NCBI GenBank assembly: GCA_037013685.1
Contig: CM072884.1
Location: 100,234,048-100,298,047, forward strand
Length of the DNA: 64,000 nt
From: Acridotheres tristis
Lineage: Eukaryota > Chordata > Aves > Passeriformes > Sturnidae
Direction of reading: 5' to 3'
Shown here: piece after piece, positions 24,186-37,130 of the stretch
Layout: each line of letters starts with the position of its first letter
How positions within the stretch are numbered: the stretch's first letter is position 1
Position numbers and translations under genes: made by a program
The notes under the pieces: model-generated
Databases searched by the model: none
Seen by the model: only the letters and a program-made list of their open reading frames with translations
What the model was told of the DNA's origin: nothing

Positions 24186-25164
24186 CAGGGTAGACTTCTA
24201 AAAATATTCAGGTGCAAACTATCACACAATAAGGTTTTCAAAATACCACAGGGATCTAACTTCTCCCAGAGTGAATCACCTCAAACGCTTGTTGCTCATA
24301 TGGGGCTCAGCTCCCAAAGGCTATGTGAAAGGAGTTTGCACAAAGCTTTGACTCTTCTTGCAAACATGAATATGATTTATTGTTTTGTTTTTTTTTTTTT
24401 AAAAATGAGACCACTTTTGTTCAAGTTTTTCACAGAAATGAAGATTTACATGCACAAGCTCAAATAACACCCTTTTTCCACTTGCCTACTGTTGCTCCCT
24501 AACACTAGCTGACTTTTCAAGGGGTCTAAAGATTAAAATATACATTAATTTGCAACTCCCTTTCTTTTGTCAAGTCTTGGTCACAAATGCAGCTTTACAA
24601 AGGCATCTGGTTGATATGATTCAGAACATATTTTACAAAACCACTTGGCTCTGTGGAGAGATTTGATTTCTTTGTCAGTGAGAGTGACTGACAACCAAAA
24701 CCCACATAATCTAAAAGGAGATTCAGAGACAGGATCTGACAGTCCATCATGACAGACCTGGGAGTTAGCAAAGCCCTGTGCAGGGATCCTGCAGGGGCTC
24801 AGTGATGGGGCTGGCATTTGTTCAGGTGATGAAGGTGTGTGATGAGCGTGCCAGACAATGTGCTGAGGGTGGCACAGGGGAGAGGCCGCGAATCTGCTGC
24901 CAGAGCATCTGTCCCTGAGCAGTGCCTGTCCCCAGAGCCAGCCCTAGCTGTGGTGCCTGTCCCCCTGTCCAGGGATGCCAGGCACCAGGCACAGCTGCTT
25001 GGAGGCCCTGCTGGTTGGTGTGAAGGGAAGGACAGGAATGGATCTTGTGATCATGTGTGGGACTCAGTGAGTCTGGCCCTGTGGGAAGACAGAAGGCAAT
25101 TTTCCTCAATGAATTACAGCTGTACTGATTGCTGAGCAGTGGAGACAGCCTTGCCTGCCCATTG
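24186..25164. other. noncoding DNA, becoming GC-rich
   Basis: AT-rich to about 24560, then a GC-richer segment at 24780-25160 with short frames on both strands. No gene or known repeat identified. It may be the upstream part of the possible transcription unit that follows. Confidence 0.45.
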
Positions 25165-25460
25165 AGGATGGGGGTTATAAAAGAGTGGGGCAGCTGGTCA
25201 GGAGTAAATTGGAATTGGAGCTTGAGACCCAGAGTCTGCTGGCTGTGCTGTGAGGAGACAGGGACATGTGGTTGTGTAAGGGACAGACAAGGTAAGATGA
25301 TGCTGTGTGAAGGACAGACAGGAAAGGGACAGGTTGGGGTTTAGCCAGTCATGCAGGAGGAGGAAGGAAAATTGCAGAGAGGAGAGGGGTCAGATCTATG
25401 TGGAGCTGCCTGAGAGAAGTCCACTGAAAGAAGGCATGAGAAGTTTTTAATAAAGGACTG
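25165..25460 (+). promoter_or_regulatory. TATA box, splice donor and AATAAA in order; possible LTR or small RNA unit
   Basis: A TATA box (TATAAAAG, 25176-25183) sits in GC-rich sequence. It is followed by a consensus splice donor ACAAG/GTAAGA at 25291/25292 and an AATAAA at 25449-25454. An imperfect 31-bp duplication (TGTGTAAGGGACAGACAA, then TGTGTGAAGGACAGACAG) lies between. The order and spacing would suit either an old retroviral LTR or a short pol II unit. I could not find TG...CA ends, a target-site duplication or a second LTR copy, so the element type is unresolved. Confidence 0.3.
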
Positions 25461-27349
25461 GTGATGGTGTCAGTCATGTCAGTCTCAACATAATTACTAC
25501 ACGGCACCACCTCGAGCAGATGTTTTTGGCCACTGCTCCAGTAGGCTGAGCTGGGAAACAGCACCAAGTTTTGGCTCAGAAAGTCTCTCCAAGCTGTGAT
25601 TGTGAGTGTGGCCAAGTGCTGTGGAAATGGATTCACAAAGTTAAATCTTTGCTGCAGCCTTCATCTGGGACAGCTGCTCAGAAACCTGTCTGAATCATGT
25701 TACAGTGCTAAGTGCTGAATCATGCACCTACCAAATCTGTCAGCAAAACAATTTATAGGTAAAAAATAAGTCAGTACATCTCTTTAAAGTGTTGGCAGCA
25801 TTTTATCAGGATAAGTATTTGGATCTTGTAAGCGTATGAGCTTTCCAAAATATTAATTTAATTGCATAGCCACTGTCTTATCTAATTTGCCCCTAGCCAG
25901 ATCTTAAAAATGATTTAAACTTCAAAGACTATAGCAAACCCACATGCACAAAGACACTTGAAAAAAACTGATTTCTTTGAAATGTAACTGATTACAAACT
26001 AGTGTTGATTCCCTGTGCTTTCCTTGCAGCATTAGCTCTTCTGCAGGCATGGAGTGCTCTTGTAATTTGTCAACCACTACCACCATTTAGGATCACTTAA
26101 ACTTTCTCACATTAATTAAAAACTGTAATTAAATAACCAAAAAGCCCCTCACTATGAGTCTGTCTCAGAGTGTGCATTTGGCCCTTGTTTGAGATGGGGG
26201 GTGGGGGGAAAAGTGAAGTTATGTTAGAAATTTCCGGGATGTTTTCTTTTGATTACCTCATAAAGGCACTCTGCTGAAATGGTAACTGCTAGGAAATAAA
26301 AGAGAGAGGAAGACATATTTTATTGAGGTGGAAAGGACTGTGGCAAATCCTTCTACTTACATTGCATTTGGATCTGAGAGTGCACTATAGGACCAGAAGC
26401 TGCAAAATGATTATTATTTTAAAATATCTTCTAATATTTAGCCCTGTAACATCTCAGTGAAATTTACTTAAAAACTGCTCTTACTCTCCCATATTAACAC
26501 AAAAGAGGAAGATAAGGGCTAAAGAATCAGATTTACTCTTGCAAGTGGCTGCTACTGTATTTAATAGCGATACATCCATGTGCTTAAAGGATTAGGGTAT
26601 GGTTTCTGAGTGTATTTGGGAAAGAAAGAAGAGCTCTGTGCATAAGCTTTATTGCATTGCACAAGATCTGCCACCACTAATAAAATTTTACCCCTTTTGT
26701 GTTGTTTTAGTGAGCATATGAAACAGGGAGGGTAGGATACCTCAATTTCTGTCTCTTGATGGAGAGGATGTATATGTTATAGTTCAAGCTTTCTAACAAT
26801 TAAACTGTCCTGATTGTAAAGTCAATACTTATTTCCTCATAACTCCCATCTAGATTTCATGAGAACTATTAAAAAACATTTGTTGAACAGCTGTCTTTAG
26901 AAGGAGAAGTGCACTAGTGAAATGTATTTCTTAAATGGACACAGATTTTGGTGATTTGCTGTTGGGAGTTCTTTAAAAAATAGATTTCAGAGTGAAAAAA
27001 TGTTCGCTTCTAAATACAATTACTTTTCTATAAAGAGCAGTTCAAAATTATATTTGATGAACAGAAAATTTGAGTTATACAAAGTGATTTTTTGAAGTTG
27101 GGAAGCATGTGTGATAACTGCTGGCTTTAGAGCTGAATTTACTTAAAAAGAAAAAAGCTTATTTCTTCCATGACAGAAATTCCCTTTTTATCAGCTCAAG
27201 ATTGTTATTTCTATCATGGTAGAAGGCAAAAGAGTAATTTCTTTGTTCGTTTACTTTTTGTTTATTCCTTTGTTCAAGTGAAAAGCACATCTTAAGGAGA
27301 CTGTGATGTCACTTGTGAAAGCATAGTCATAACACCATATTTGGGCCAT
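25461..27349. other. noncoding single-copy DNA
   Basis: No supported gene. AT-rich, except a short G-run pair (G6-T-G6) at 26196-26208. The stretch 25850-26110 contains ATTAATTTAATTGCAT-type AT cores but nothing decisive. Confidence 0.5.
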
Positions 27350-27775
27350 CCAACTCATTTGGGCTGGAAATGAATTGACAGATCACCTAATCCAGCTCCT
27401 CATCTTCCACTGGACCAGATTGCTCTGAGCCCCATTCACCTTGGCCTTGAACACTTCCAGGGATGGGGCATCCACAGCTTCTCTGGGTAACCTGTGCCAG
27501 TGTCTCTCCACCCTCATAGTGAAGAATCTTACCTAAACCTTCCCTCTTTGAGTTTAAACAATTGCCCCTTCTCCTGTCACTACAGGCCTGGTAAAGCATT
27601 CCTGTCCAGCTCTCCTTTAAGTCCACTTTTCTATATTGGAAGCCACAATGAGGTCATCCTGGAGCCTTCCCTTCTCCAGGATGAACAGCCCCGGCTCTCT
27701 CAGCCTGTCCTCACGGGAGAGGTGCTCCAGCCCTCAGATCATCTTCGTGACCTTCCTGTGGACTTCTGTGCAGAC
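27350..27775 (-). mobile_element. CR1 LINE 3' fragment
   Basis: The plus strand reads, in order, GAACACTTCCAGGGATGGGG, CTCTCCACCCTCATAGTGAA, TTCTCCAGGATGAACAGCCC, TCTCTCAGCCTGTCCTCA and GAGGTGCTCCAGCCCTCAGA. These are the classical reverse-complement blocks of avian CR1. It covers roughly 425 bp of the 3' portion and stops near 27775. The terminal 8-bp repeats are not recognisable at the left edge, so the last bases of the 3' end are degraded or missing. Frames overlapping it are not genes. Confidence 0.93.
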
Positions 27776-30700
27776 TAAAGGAAAGAAATGTATGTCCTGT
27801 GCTTTATCTGGTCCCTTCTTCCCATGCAGGTAAATCTCAAGAATTAGAGAAGGGGCAAAGAAACACTCCTCTGAAATGGTAGTAGATAGACGGAATTGTG
27901 CAAGCACAATCTGGATTGCTATGAGTCTGCTGAATGTGATCTGTTAAAATTTATATCGCTGCTTTTCCATTGAAAACAGTAAAGACAGTAAATTGCAAGG
28001 TTGAATTTGTTCTAAGTTTACCAGATGTAGCCATTTGTCCACCATTTCCAGGAAGCAGAAATGACTACACTTGGACAGGAAAGCAAAATCATGATCCAAA
28101 AGCAAAGAAGGGGATTTTGGTAGTATTACGAAGCACTTTTTCAGAATGTGCTTTGCAAGAGAATTATTTTAAAAATTGACATTTCTGTTTCCAATTATAA
28201 AAACCTTAAGAAGTTATTAGAAAATGCAAAGCTGTGTACATCAGTTTCAGAGGCACTGTGGCTAATTTGTGTGTATATGGGAAAAGGGGAGGTGTTTTAT
28301 CCTTGCAATCCGTATTTTTCTGATGGACCAGTCCTTTCTGCAGGTTCTGGCCCCAGATCTAGCATATTACTTAATAACCTGAAGATTCCTGGTGGCAGGA
28401 GCAAGAGTTAAAGCAAAAACATGTCAGAGGACCTGGATCCTAGTGACACCATGGTGGCTTGAGAGGTCTCTGCTCAGTGCATATCTCTGCTGCTGGAAAG
28501 AGAGGAACAGGTGGGTCATGACATGTCCCACTGCATGGTTGAGGGTCACTTTGAGAAACGTGGATGACACTGAAGTGAGCAGCTACATCCAAATCATGCA
28601 GGACAGTGTTATATGGAGACACCAGCTCATGCCAAAGCACAGCTTCCATGTGAAAAGATATCTACTCTCCACAAGGTTGAGTAGCTCAAGCACAACACAG
28701 GGGCAACCTACATCTACCAGAGCTATTCTGCTTATGTTAATTTGAGCAAAATCTATCTCTTATGCCTTATTGCAGCATGTAGACATATGCTTTTAGTTTT
28801 TGTGTATATATATATATATATGATAACATTCATTAAAACCACACATTTCTGTCTCCTTGTAAAATTGAGCAGTTTCAATTTTAGATGAAAATCAGAATTG
28901 AGGATGAAAGGAAGCCAGGGTAGGGATTTTCTGATAAGAATCCCATGCAGTCTGTGGACTGCTGTAGACTCTTAAGTTTTTCTAGGCTTATTTTCAGGTT
29001 TTTGAATGCTTGGCTCTCAAAATCCATGTACTAAATTGAAGTATCTGGCTGATGTTTCATTTGTTCAGAGTGTATCTGTGCTGACCAGCTTTGCAACTAG
29101 ATTGAACGTTTGCTAAAATCTCCTCACCTGTGTACTGGAAAATGCCTCTTCTGAGAATTCTTCAAAACACATAGTCCATGGCCCAATCTTCTTTCTAAAT
29201 TGGAATATGAAACAGAAAACAGAGAATGGTAATTTTAGAAGTCTATGCAGCATTTTTACAAACAATAGTTCTAAGTTGCTCTCAATGAACAATTAATAGC
29301 AGTGGATTTCAGAAACATATTCTACAGTGGTATAAACTACCATTTCAGTAGACATGGAAAAGAAAACTCTTTCTCAATGGAAAGTTCTGTAAGAAATAAA
29401 ATAGTGTTTTACTCTATAAAAAATTTCCTTGCAAGTAAGACCTCTTACATTTGATCCTCTCAAATATTTGTATCAAAAAGAGGGTATCAAATTCCCACCG
29501 GAGCTCTGTTCTAAGTTTATTTGGATAATTTGTTAAGTTTGCCTGTTGATGGCTATGCTATGTCTGACTGTCACTGATCTGGCTGACTAAGCAGCCTAAT
29601 TTTTTTGGACAGGGAGCTGTGTGGAAACCATGAGGTAGGGAGAGGACAGAGTGAGATTCAAAGATTAGATATCTGCATTTCAGACTAATGCATCTTACAA
29701 AGACCCTTGAGAAGCAGTGGATACTCTTGTTATTCACATTCATCGGAGTAAATGAGATTGTGGTCTAGAAACACTTCAGGTTGTGTAGATAGAGACATCT
29801 GCATTTGATGAGTACCAACCTTGGCAATCATGGCAAGCAGTCACGGTAAGACTTTGTTTGGTTCTGTTTTCAGTACAGACATGAAGCAGAAGGACAGCCT
29901 ATATAGGAAAAGGTGTATTCTGTTTGTTGTTAGTGGTTAGATCTGTGTTTGGAGTGTGTGCTTGGAAGGTGTCAGATATTAATTAAGTACACAGATTACA
30001 AAAGAAAACAATGCATGATGTTTATGCTTCCAGGGTCTGAATTTCAATGAAGGTTTGGGATGAGGCTATAGATGCTTTGCCCCAGGCTGCCACCTCAGTT
30101 TGGCAGTTGATGGGATTTGCAGCAGTGCAAAAGGTCCAGTGTAGCTGACTACCTTTTGTTTTCTGGCTCTTTTTTATTCTAGACTTGTGAAATGTCAAAT
30201 GTCCTTATCAGCCCTCTCACCCTTAGTCCTGAGTGCAGTCAGGTACCTGTGTGAGTCAAGTCCGAGGGGAGGTTGCCCTTGCAAATGCCCAGCTAAGGCG
30301 GGTGCAGGGAAAGGGACACTTGTCTATAAAAGCTTCCATTGTGGATGGGGGGAGACTGGGGAGCTGCTTTGGCACTCAGGGCTCAGTAATGATTCCCTGC
30401 TTGCCAGTGCATGCTCCTTGCCCCACATCCAGAGCATTTGGCTCCTGGGCTGAGAAGGAGCATGTAGAATTCTTCTGTTGGTTACTCTGTCCCAAAACTC
30501 CTAATGGAGTAATTTTGAGACCAGTTTGGTGTTTTTTTGTTCTTTAAAAAAACCCCAACAACCAAGTCTTCTCCAGTTTCTCAGAAAAACAGGAGATGAT
30601 TTCATCTTATCATGATTGCTGAATTTATTTTTGAGGTGGGAGAGTGTCAAAAGCTGTAATCTTGCATCCCTCTTTTAATGTATAACATCCTGATTGTAGT

Positions 30701-33700
30701 GGCTCTGAAAACTTACCAAGTATTCAAATATCCCTAACTAAAAAGGATGAGGGTCCACTATTATCCAGACTGCATGACTCATTAAAGTGAAGGGTGAAGA
30801 GCACAGCAGAGTGGTATTAATCACTCAGTTCTGCTACAGGAAGAAAAGCATTTGTGTGATATTTTATTTACAGCATACCACATGCAGAATTAGCTGATAG
30901 TCTCACAAAGATTCTAGAGATGATGATGACAAAGGAACATCCCACTTCTAAGTAATTTTGTGAGGCTATTTAGTTCAATTTTATTTTAGACTTTGCATTT
31001 TGCTTGACAATAATACACAAAAGACACTCAGATTCTTTTCTTTTTTGATGAAAAAGGAAAGTTTACTTTCCTGTTTAATGGCTTCTTCTTTCTTGGATTT
31101 TAGAATATGACGAAAACCTCATGTAAGTCTGAAAATACAGTTTCATGACTAGATTTTTTTAAGACCAAGAGAGTAAAAAAACCCCCCAAACTTACGACAA
31201 GGCTGAAGGCATCTTTTTTAGAGTAAATTTTTTGGATGAGTTATCTTAAAGATGCTTTCAGAAAAGTCATGTGGTATTAGCTGAATTCTCATGCCACAGG
31301 CAGCTGTGCTATTAGAAAAAAGGAAAAAAATGGGTGAAGTAAAACTCTGGATGCTTAGACTCTCTGAAGAATACCTGGGATCAGAAAACAGAAAAGAAAA
31401 AGCAATCTGAATGGAGAAACGGACCAAAAGGGCTATCGGTGGCATTGTTTCTGACTACAGGTGGTACTGGTGTGTTTGGTGTATAAATGTTATAAATTAC
31501 CATTTAAGAAAATGTACCTGGTTCAGAATAAGATTACAGGTGATAGTCACTGTACCTCAACAAAGGATCTCAGAGAAGATGGTTAGAGCCCTGGACTGTG
31601 TTGGGCAAAGGTTCATGTTGCACAGCATTGTTCCTAAGTAGGGCAGCAGACAGAGAAAATCTCAGATGTGGTTGACACTACAAAATCCAAACACAGAAGA
31701 AAAGGGACTTGGTGCACGAAGAAGTGACAAACTCAGTGTTGATGGTACAAAAACCAACATATGGAGCTTCATATGCTATGGCAAACACCATAAACTGTAG
31801 AATGCGCTGGCATTTGAAAAAATTTAATATGGTTTGATTATTGTTGTTTTTGACGGGGGAGCTGTTGCAGAGCTTCTACTGGGAGCCAGCTGGGACTGAT
31901 TACTGTGTGGATCAGGACACACTCAACAGTGCAGAGCAGCCAGACCCAAACCCCTTGTGCAGCAGAGCTCTGCCAGACTCCCTGGCTTGGAGTGACTGCT
32001 GGATTTCCTGTGGTAGAGAGCACAGAAGGATTCCTGTCTGAAATTGCTGTGTCTTGACTGGAGGGTGTTCAGATTTGTCCACACATCACCATTCTCACCT
32101 TCCATAAATCTCTCCAAAGAGCTGTTTTAAGATCAGATGGAGGATTCTTGTCAATGTGGTCCATGAGGTTTCTTTTGGTGCTGTCAACAAGCTTTTCAAT
32201 TATTGTCAATTCAGATAGGGAGAGCCTGTGATATCAACAGAAAATTTTGGATTACAGTTTTGATGACAATCATGGCCTTTTAGCTTCTAATGTGCTACTT
32301 TGATTTAAAATTAACCCTCAAACATTTATGAATTTGCTGAAGTAAAAGAATGCTCTCGGTTTTTACACGGTCTTCAAAATTTGCAACACATGCTAAACAT
32401 ATAATTCATCCGGTGATATCAATAGGACTGTTCTTATGCTTAGAGACGTATATGTCTGCAAGACCTTATTCTATATTGTCATAACTATGGAATAACACAT
32501 AGGTGGAACTGGGGCTGATTTCACTAGTAAGCTGAAAATATTTTATTTTGAGTGGTCAGGTTCAGAAATTAATAAAAAATTCACTCATCTTTCCTGGGTC
32601 AGTTAACCAGTATGGACCCAGGCTTTATGTTAAAACTTGATAGCATTTTCCTCCTTATGAATGATATATTTGAAAAAAATCAATGCTAATGCTTTCTGTT
32701 GTAAACTACTAATTGTCAGGATGAGCTAAACACATTCAGCTAGTTGTGATTATTTTTTGCTTTCTGACCCACAGGAAATAATCACCATCTGTCTTAATGA
32801 TCACGTCCTACGTTTGCTGCCTGCAACTTTTTCTGTCATGTCTTGCTACTCAGCAGTCAATTTAAACTCAATATTTAAACTCACTTTAAACTTATATTCT
32901 TCTACATTTGTTTACCTTTGCAAAATGCTTCTATTTTTTCAGACCTGTACAAGTATTTGTGTGCCTGAAAGCTTCTTTGTTTTCTCAGTGATGTAAATTG
33001 GCCTAATAGATTGCCTGTCTTTGCAAACTGCGAGTTTTCAACAAGAGAGCCTCTTTAACCAATTCACTTGAACCGATCTGAGTTTTATAATGTCTTCCAA
33101 ACGTACATATTTTTAACACAAAAAAAATCTAGAGTGAATTCTATATTATCATGACAAGGTATCTTTTTCCCCCCTGTCATAATGGCTTATTGAAGCTCAG
33201 CAGCATGTGTGCATGGTACAGCTTATCTTACTTTAGGGCTTGTAAATTATTTTGGTCAATTTGATTTCTATTTCAAGAAATTATTTTCAAGTTCATCTTG
33301 AGAAGACAACTGTTTTGTTAACAGAATTATTGACTGAAATCCAAGACACTGAATGAAGTACAATATGATAAAACTAACATCTTGTAAACATTTCTCTGTC
33401 CTTGATCAAAACCTTAATTAAATCAGAGCTGCAACACTCAAATACTCTATATACACTAGGTTCATGCTATCTGTGAATTCTAAAAACCAGAAAATCATGG
33501 ATATCTTAAGAAGGAAATCTGATTTTCTTTGGTCCCATTTTCTTACATAAAGCTTCTCTGGCACATTTTCCCTGTTGCATTTTAAATTGCAATATTCCAG
33601 CTCTTTCAAGCTCTGTGAAATAAATCACATATCAAGAAGTCAAGTATCTGTATCTCCTTCATATATGCAGTCTGTGAGAGTACTCCTATAGACTTCTTAC

Positions 33701-36639
33701 CTTGCCATGGAGAAGCATTTGTATTTTACCTTTATATTTATTTACAGTACAAACAGGTCTTAGATAATGAAAACAAGGGCATTGGGAAATGATGTGAACA
33801 AAAGGTACCCAAAATATTTACATAAACTGCCACCTGAGCTTCTGTAACATGCAGATGTAACTGCTGTGGATAATAGAAATACCTGTCATTTCAGCTGTCA
33901 ACATATCTTGGTAATTTTACTGAGTTGCCCTTTGGGTGCTCCATTTGCTGCAGTTCTTTGACTGGTCTTGCCTTACTACCTTTCACAGGCAAAATTAATG
34001 TCTCTGCTCATTCCTTTCTACTCACTTCACATATTCATTCTGACTCAACTTTTTCTCTGACTCACAATCTGTTTCTATTTCCATAGCCATGAGTGCATGT
34101 GAAACATGCTGGGCTAATGCAGGATGGCACAGGCGTCGCACTGCGTTATTCATACCTGTGTGAGTAACAGCCACTCACTCCTTGTACATGTGTAGTGACT
34201 CGAGAGCAGCTTCATTTCCTGCCTTCTCCCATTTATTCAATCACTTCTTCTACAGTGCAGGGCATAAATCCTCTTGTTCTTGTGTCAGAAGGAAACTGCC
34301 TCAACATAACAGGATTACATCTTCAGCCAACTTTAAAAGAATTATCAAGAAAAGAGGGGAAAAAAAAAGTTTAGGAGTTCTGATGGACTTGCTATGTTCT
34401 TGTTAAATCAAGATCAGTACCTGACCTGTAGGTGTTGCAACTGCTTCAAATATTGGGGCTTTCTAGAGGAAAGCCTACTGTACATGCAAAATCTACTGGG
34501 TAGATTCTCCTCATGGACCTATCTTATTATGTGCTATGTAAGAAACAAAATTGCAGGGAAATTTTGAGCAAATTGTGTGAAACTCCTGACATCTCTCCAA
34601 AATCCATAAAACAAACAGAAACTATCAGCAGAAGGAATATTCTTTTCTATACTAACATCTGTGAGCAAAGGGAACCAGAAAAGAGAAAAGATCTACAAAA
34701 TAATCATGGGATTATCTATTACTTTGAACATGACATTAAGGTAACAAATTGGTTAGGTGTTGTTTTTGTTTTGGTTTGGTTTTTTTTCAATACTGGAACA
34801 TTATTACATATAAATGTAAAAAACCTGGAGATTTCAATTTACCAGAATACTAACTCTACTTTTATACATAGATTATTAATTGACAACTTTGACCTCTTTG
34901 ATACCTTCTATGGTCAATTATTGCTATAGAACTAAAGAGTTAAATCTTCCAGGAGCTCTTACTGGCTATCCAGAAATGTGGCAACAGCTCTAGTTCAATT
35001 GCTTGGTGGTTAAAGAATATTGGTAATATGTGCTGTGTAATCCACAATGTTGATACACATGAAGTAACTTCATTACATGCAGTAACTCAGGTTCTTACCA
35101 GTGAAAACAACCAGGTGTAACAAAGAAATCCTGACATGCATAGAAGATCTAATGTTCAGCCTGCCTTGAAAACGGCATAGTCTGTCTCTCAGAAACTTCT
35201 GATGGACAGGAAAGTAAATCTTAAAATGCAGTTTTAAATATCCAGTTAATCAGAATTAATGGAAAATCTGGAGCTGGGTGTCATAAGTGCAGAAGTTTTA
35301 TTATTTCAATGTTTTTCCTCTGCACTGTGTTGCCAGGGACAAATATATCATATGTCCTGAAGATGCTTCCCTGTAGTCACTGCAGCATCATACTGAGCAC
35401 AGACTCCAAAAGCCTTGCTCATAGGAGGATTGAGTCCACTTGGAAACGTTGGAGATGACACATCTGGTAAATAGGTATGATGCTCTGGTTTTACAGCTCC
35501 AAGTGGGTGGATCACTGGGTGTCACTCTTGGGTACAGTGGTGGAGGGAGGGAAGGCCAAAAAGAGCTTGATTGGGCCAGGGGGAAACCTCATTTCTTCAC
35601 TGTAACATTGAAAAAGTGATATCATAAAGCAAATATTATAGCAAAACATGATTTTGGCTTGCTTATTTCCATCCTCCCTTGTTTTACTGCAAAATACTTA
35701 TTTTCTGGAAGTTTTGGAAGTTTGCTTTATTTGTTCAGGTTTTTTTGTTTGGTTTAATTTTTTTTTTCTTTGCCACTATGGTTACTATTAACAGTAATTA
35801 ACATCCACTGAAGTAGAGTATTTTGTCGTGCTCAAAATTATTGCTAAACAAGAATTGATCAGACTTTAAAAAAATTTTTATCTTAAATTTTCCCTAATTC
35901 TTCATCTTCAGCCCCTTCCAATTTGCCATTTGCTGAACTTATTCTCTTTACAATAGCAGCACAATCTTTACACACAGAAATTTTTGTCTTCAGACTGCTG
36001 TTATTTTAAGCTGGCCATATACTAATAACTGACAGCAGCTTGGTTTTATAGGAAATGTTTTAAAAAACAGGCATCAGTGAACATAGATGCAATCAGTATT
36101 TCAGTATAGCAAGCACCTACCACCCTTCTGAGTAATTTTCTGGATTACCTGAATGGCTTGGTGATCAAAGTTTAAAACTTGCTGGCTTTTCATGCAGGAT
36201 ACTACATTTTGTAGGAGAACAAGTGTCTCAGACTGAGACAACAATATATGAGTTGCTTATGCTGGTAACTAAAGACATATGAAGCACTTGGATACTCCAA
36301 TTATCTTCTGACTCATTGAAATTTGTATATTCTCAGTGGACCTCCTAAACACTCCAGTAAAAAGAGTAGAGGTAATAGATATCTGGGTAATTGAACTGAA
36401 GTCAAATACTTCATCTGGTTTCAGTAATATTTCTTGTGCTTCTTACTCTGGAGTTCTAATTTCTTGTTGTGAAATCATCTTGCTGGAAAAAAAATCAAAA
36501 CCAAACCACCACCAACAAAACTGAATAACACCCAAAACCGACTGTGAGAACCAGATTAAATAAATTCTCTGAACTGTGATTTTTTTTGCTATGTATTAAA
36601 GTTGGTATTTGAGTGCACAGAACAAAATTAACTGGAGGG
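27776..36639. other. long noncoding stretch
   Basis: Nearly 9 kb of AT-rich DNA without a supported gene or recognised mobile element. Minor landmarks: (TA)8.5 at 28805-28821, a TATAAAAG at 30325-30332 downstream of a strong acceptor-like tract ending at 30181, and an A/C-rich low-complexity run at about 36485-36545. The 138-codon frame at 34513-34929 has no domain and reads like AT-rich random sequence. Confidence 0.5.
28805..28821. repeat. (TA)n microsatellite, 8.5 units
   Basis: A short pure TA run following TGTG; probably only mildly variable. Confidence 0.9.
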
Positions 36640-37130
36640 AGATGCCAGTGCATCACCTCACACCCTTTCCTTGGCAAACCCCAGGGACCTCTGGTGTTGG
36701 CAGGTATTGGCATCTGCTCTTCCACCCACAGTCTTGGTGACACTGGTCTTTGGCCACCATCCATGTCACTGGCCCATGGCCTCTCCCTGTGTACCCTCCT
36801 GAGCCCCAGGGCTGTTCCTGGGAGTTGCCAGTGCTCAGCTGTGGGGATCTTCCATCTCTGCTGCCTGGCATGAAGCTTTCCATCCCACCAGGGCTGCTTG
36901 CTCACACATCCCTCTCAGGACACAGGTGCAAGAGGCTGGAAGTCTCTCTGAGGGGTCTTTATATAACATTTAGTGTGGGCTTTGCACTCCTGCAATCTTC
37001 TTTGGGACTCTGGGGTACAGGCCTCTTCATACAATAAGCGTGAGCTAATGCTCTGTGCTGCACGTGGAGTGAAACCTGTCTCCAGGCAGCAGCTCTGCTG
37101 GAACTCTCGTGGTGGGAAATGAACTGTCTC
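36640..37130. other. GC-richer island of unknown origin
   Basis: About 490 bp clearly richer in C and G than its surroundings, with open frames on both strands up to 136 codons (36495-36905, minus). There is no recognisable protein family, LTR structure or CR1 block. It may be an unrecognised old repeat or a transcribed segment. Confidence 0.35.
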
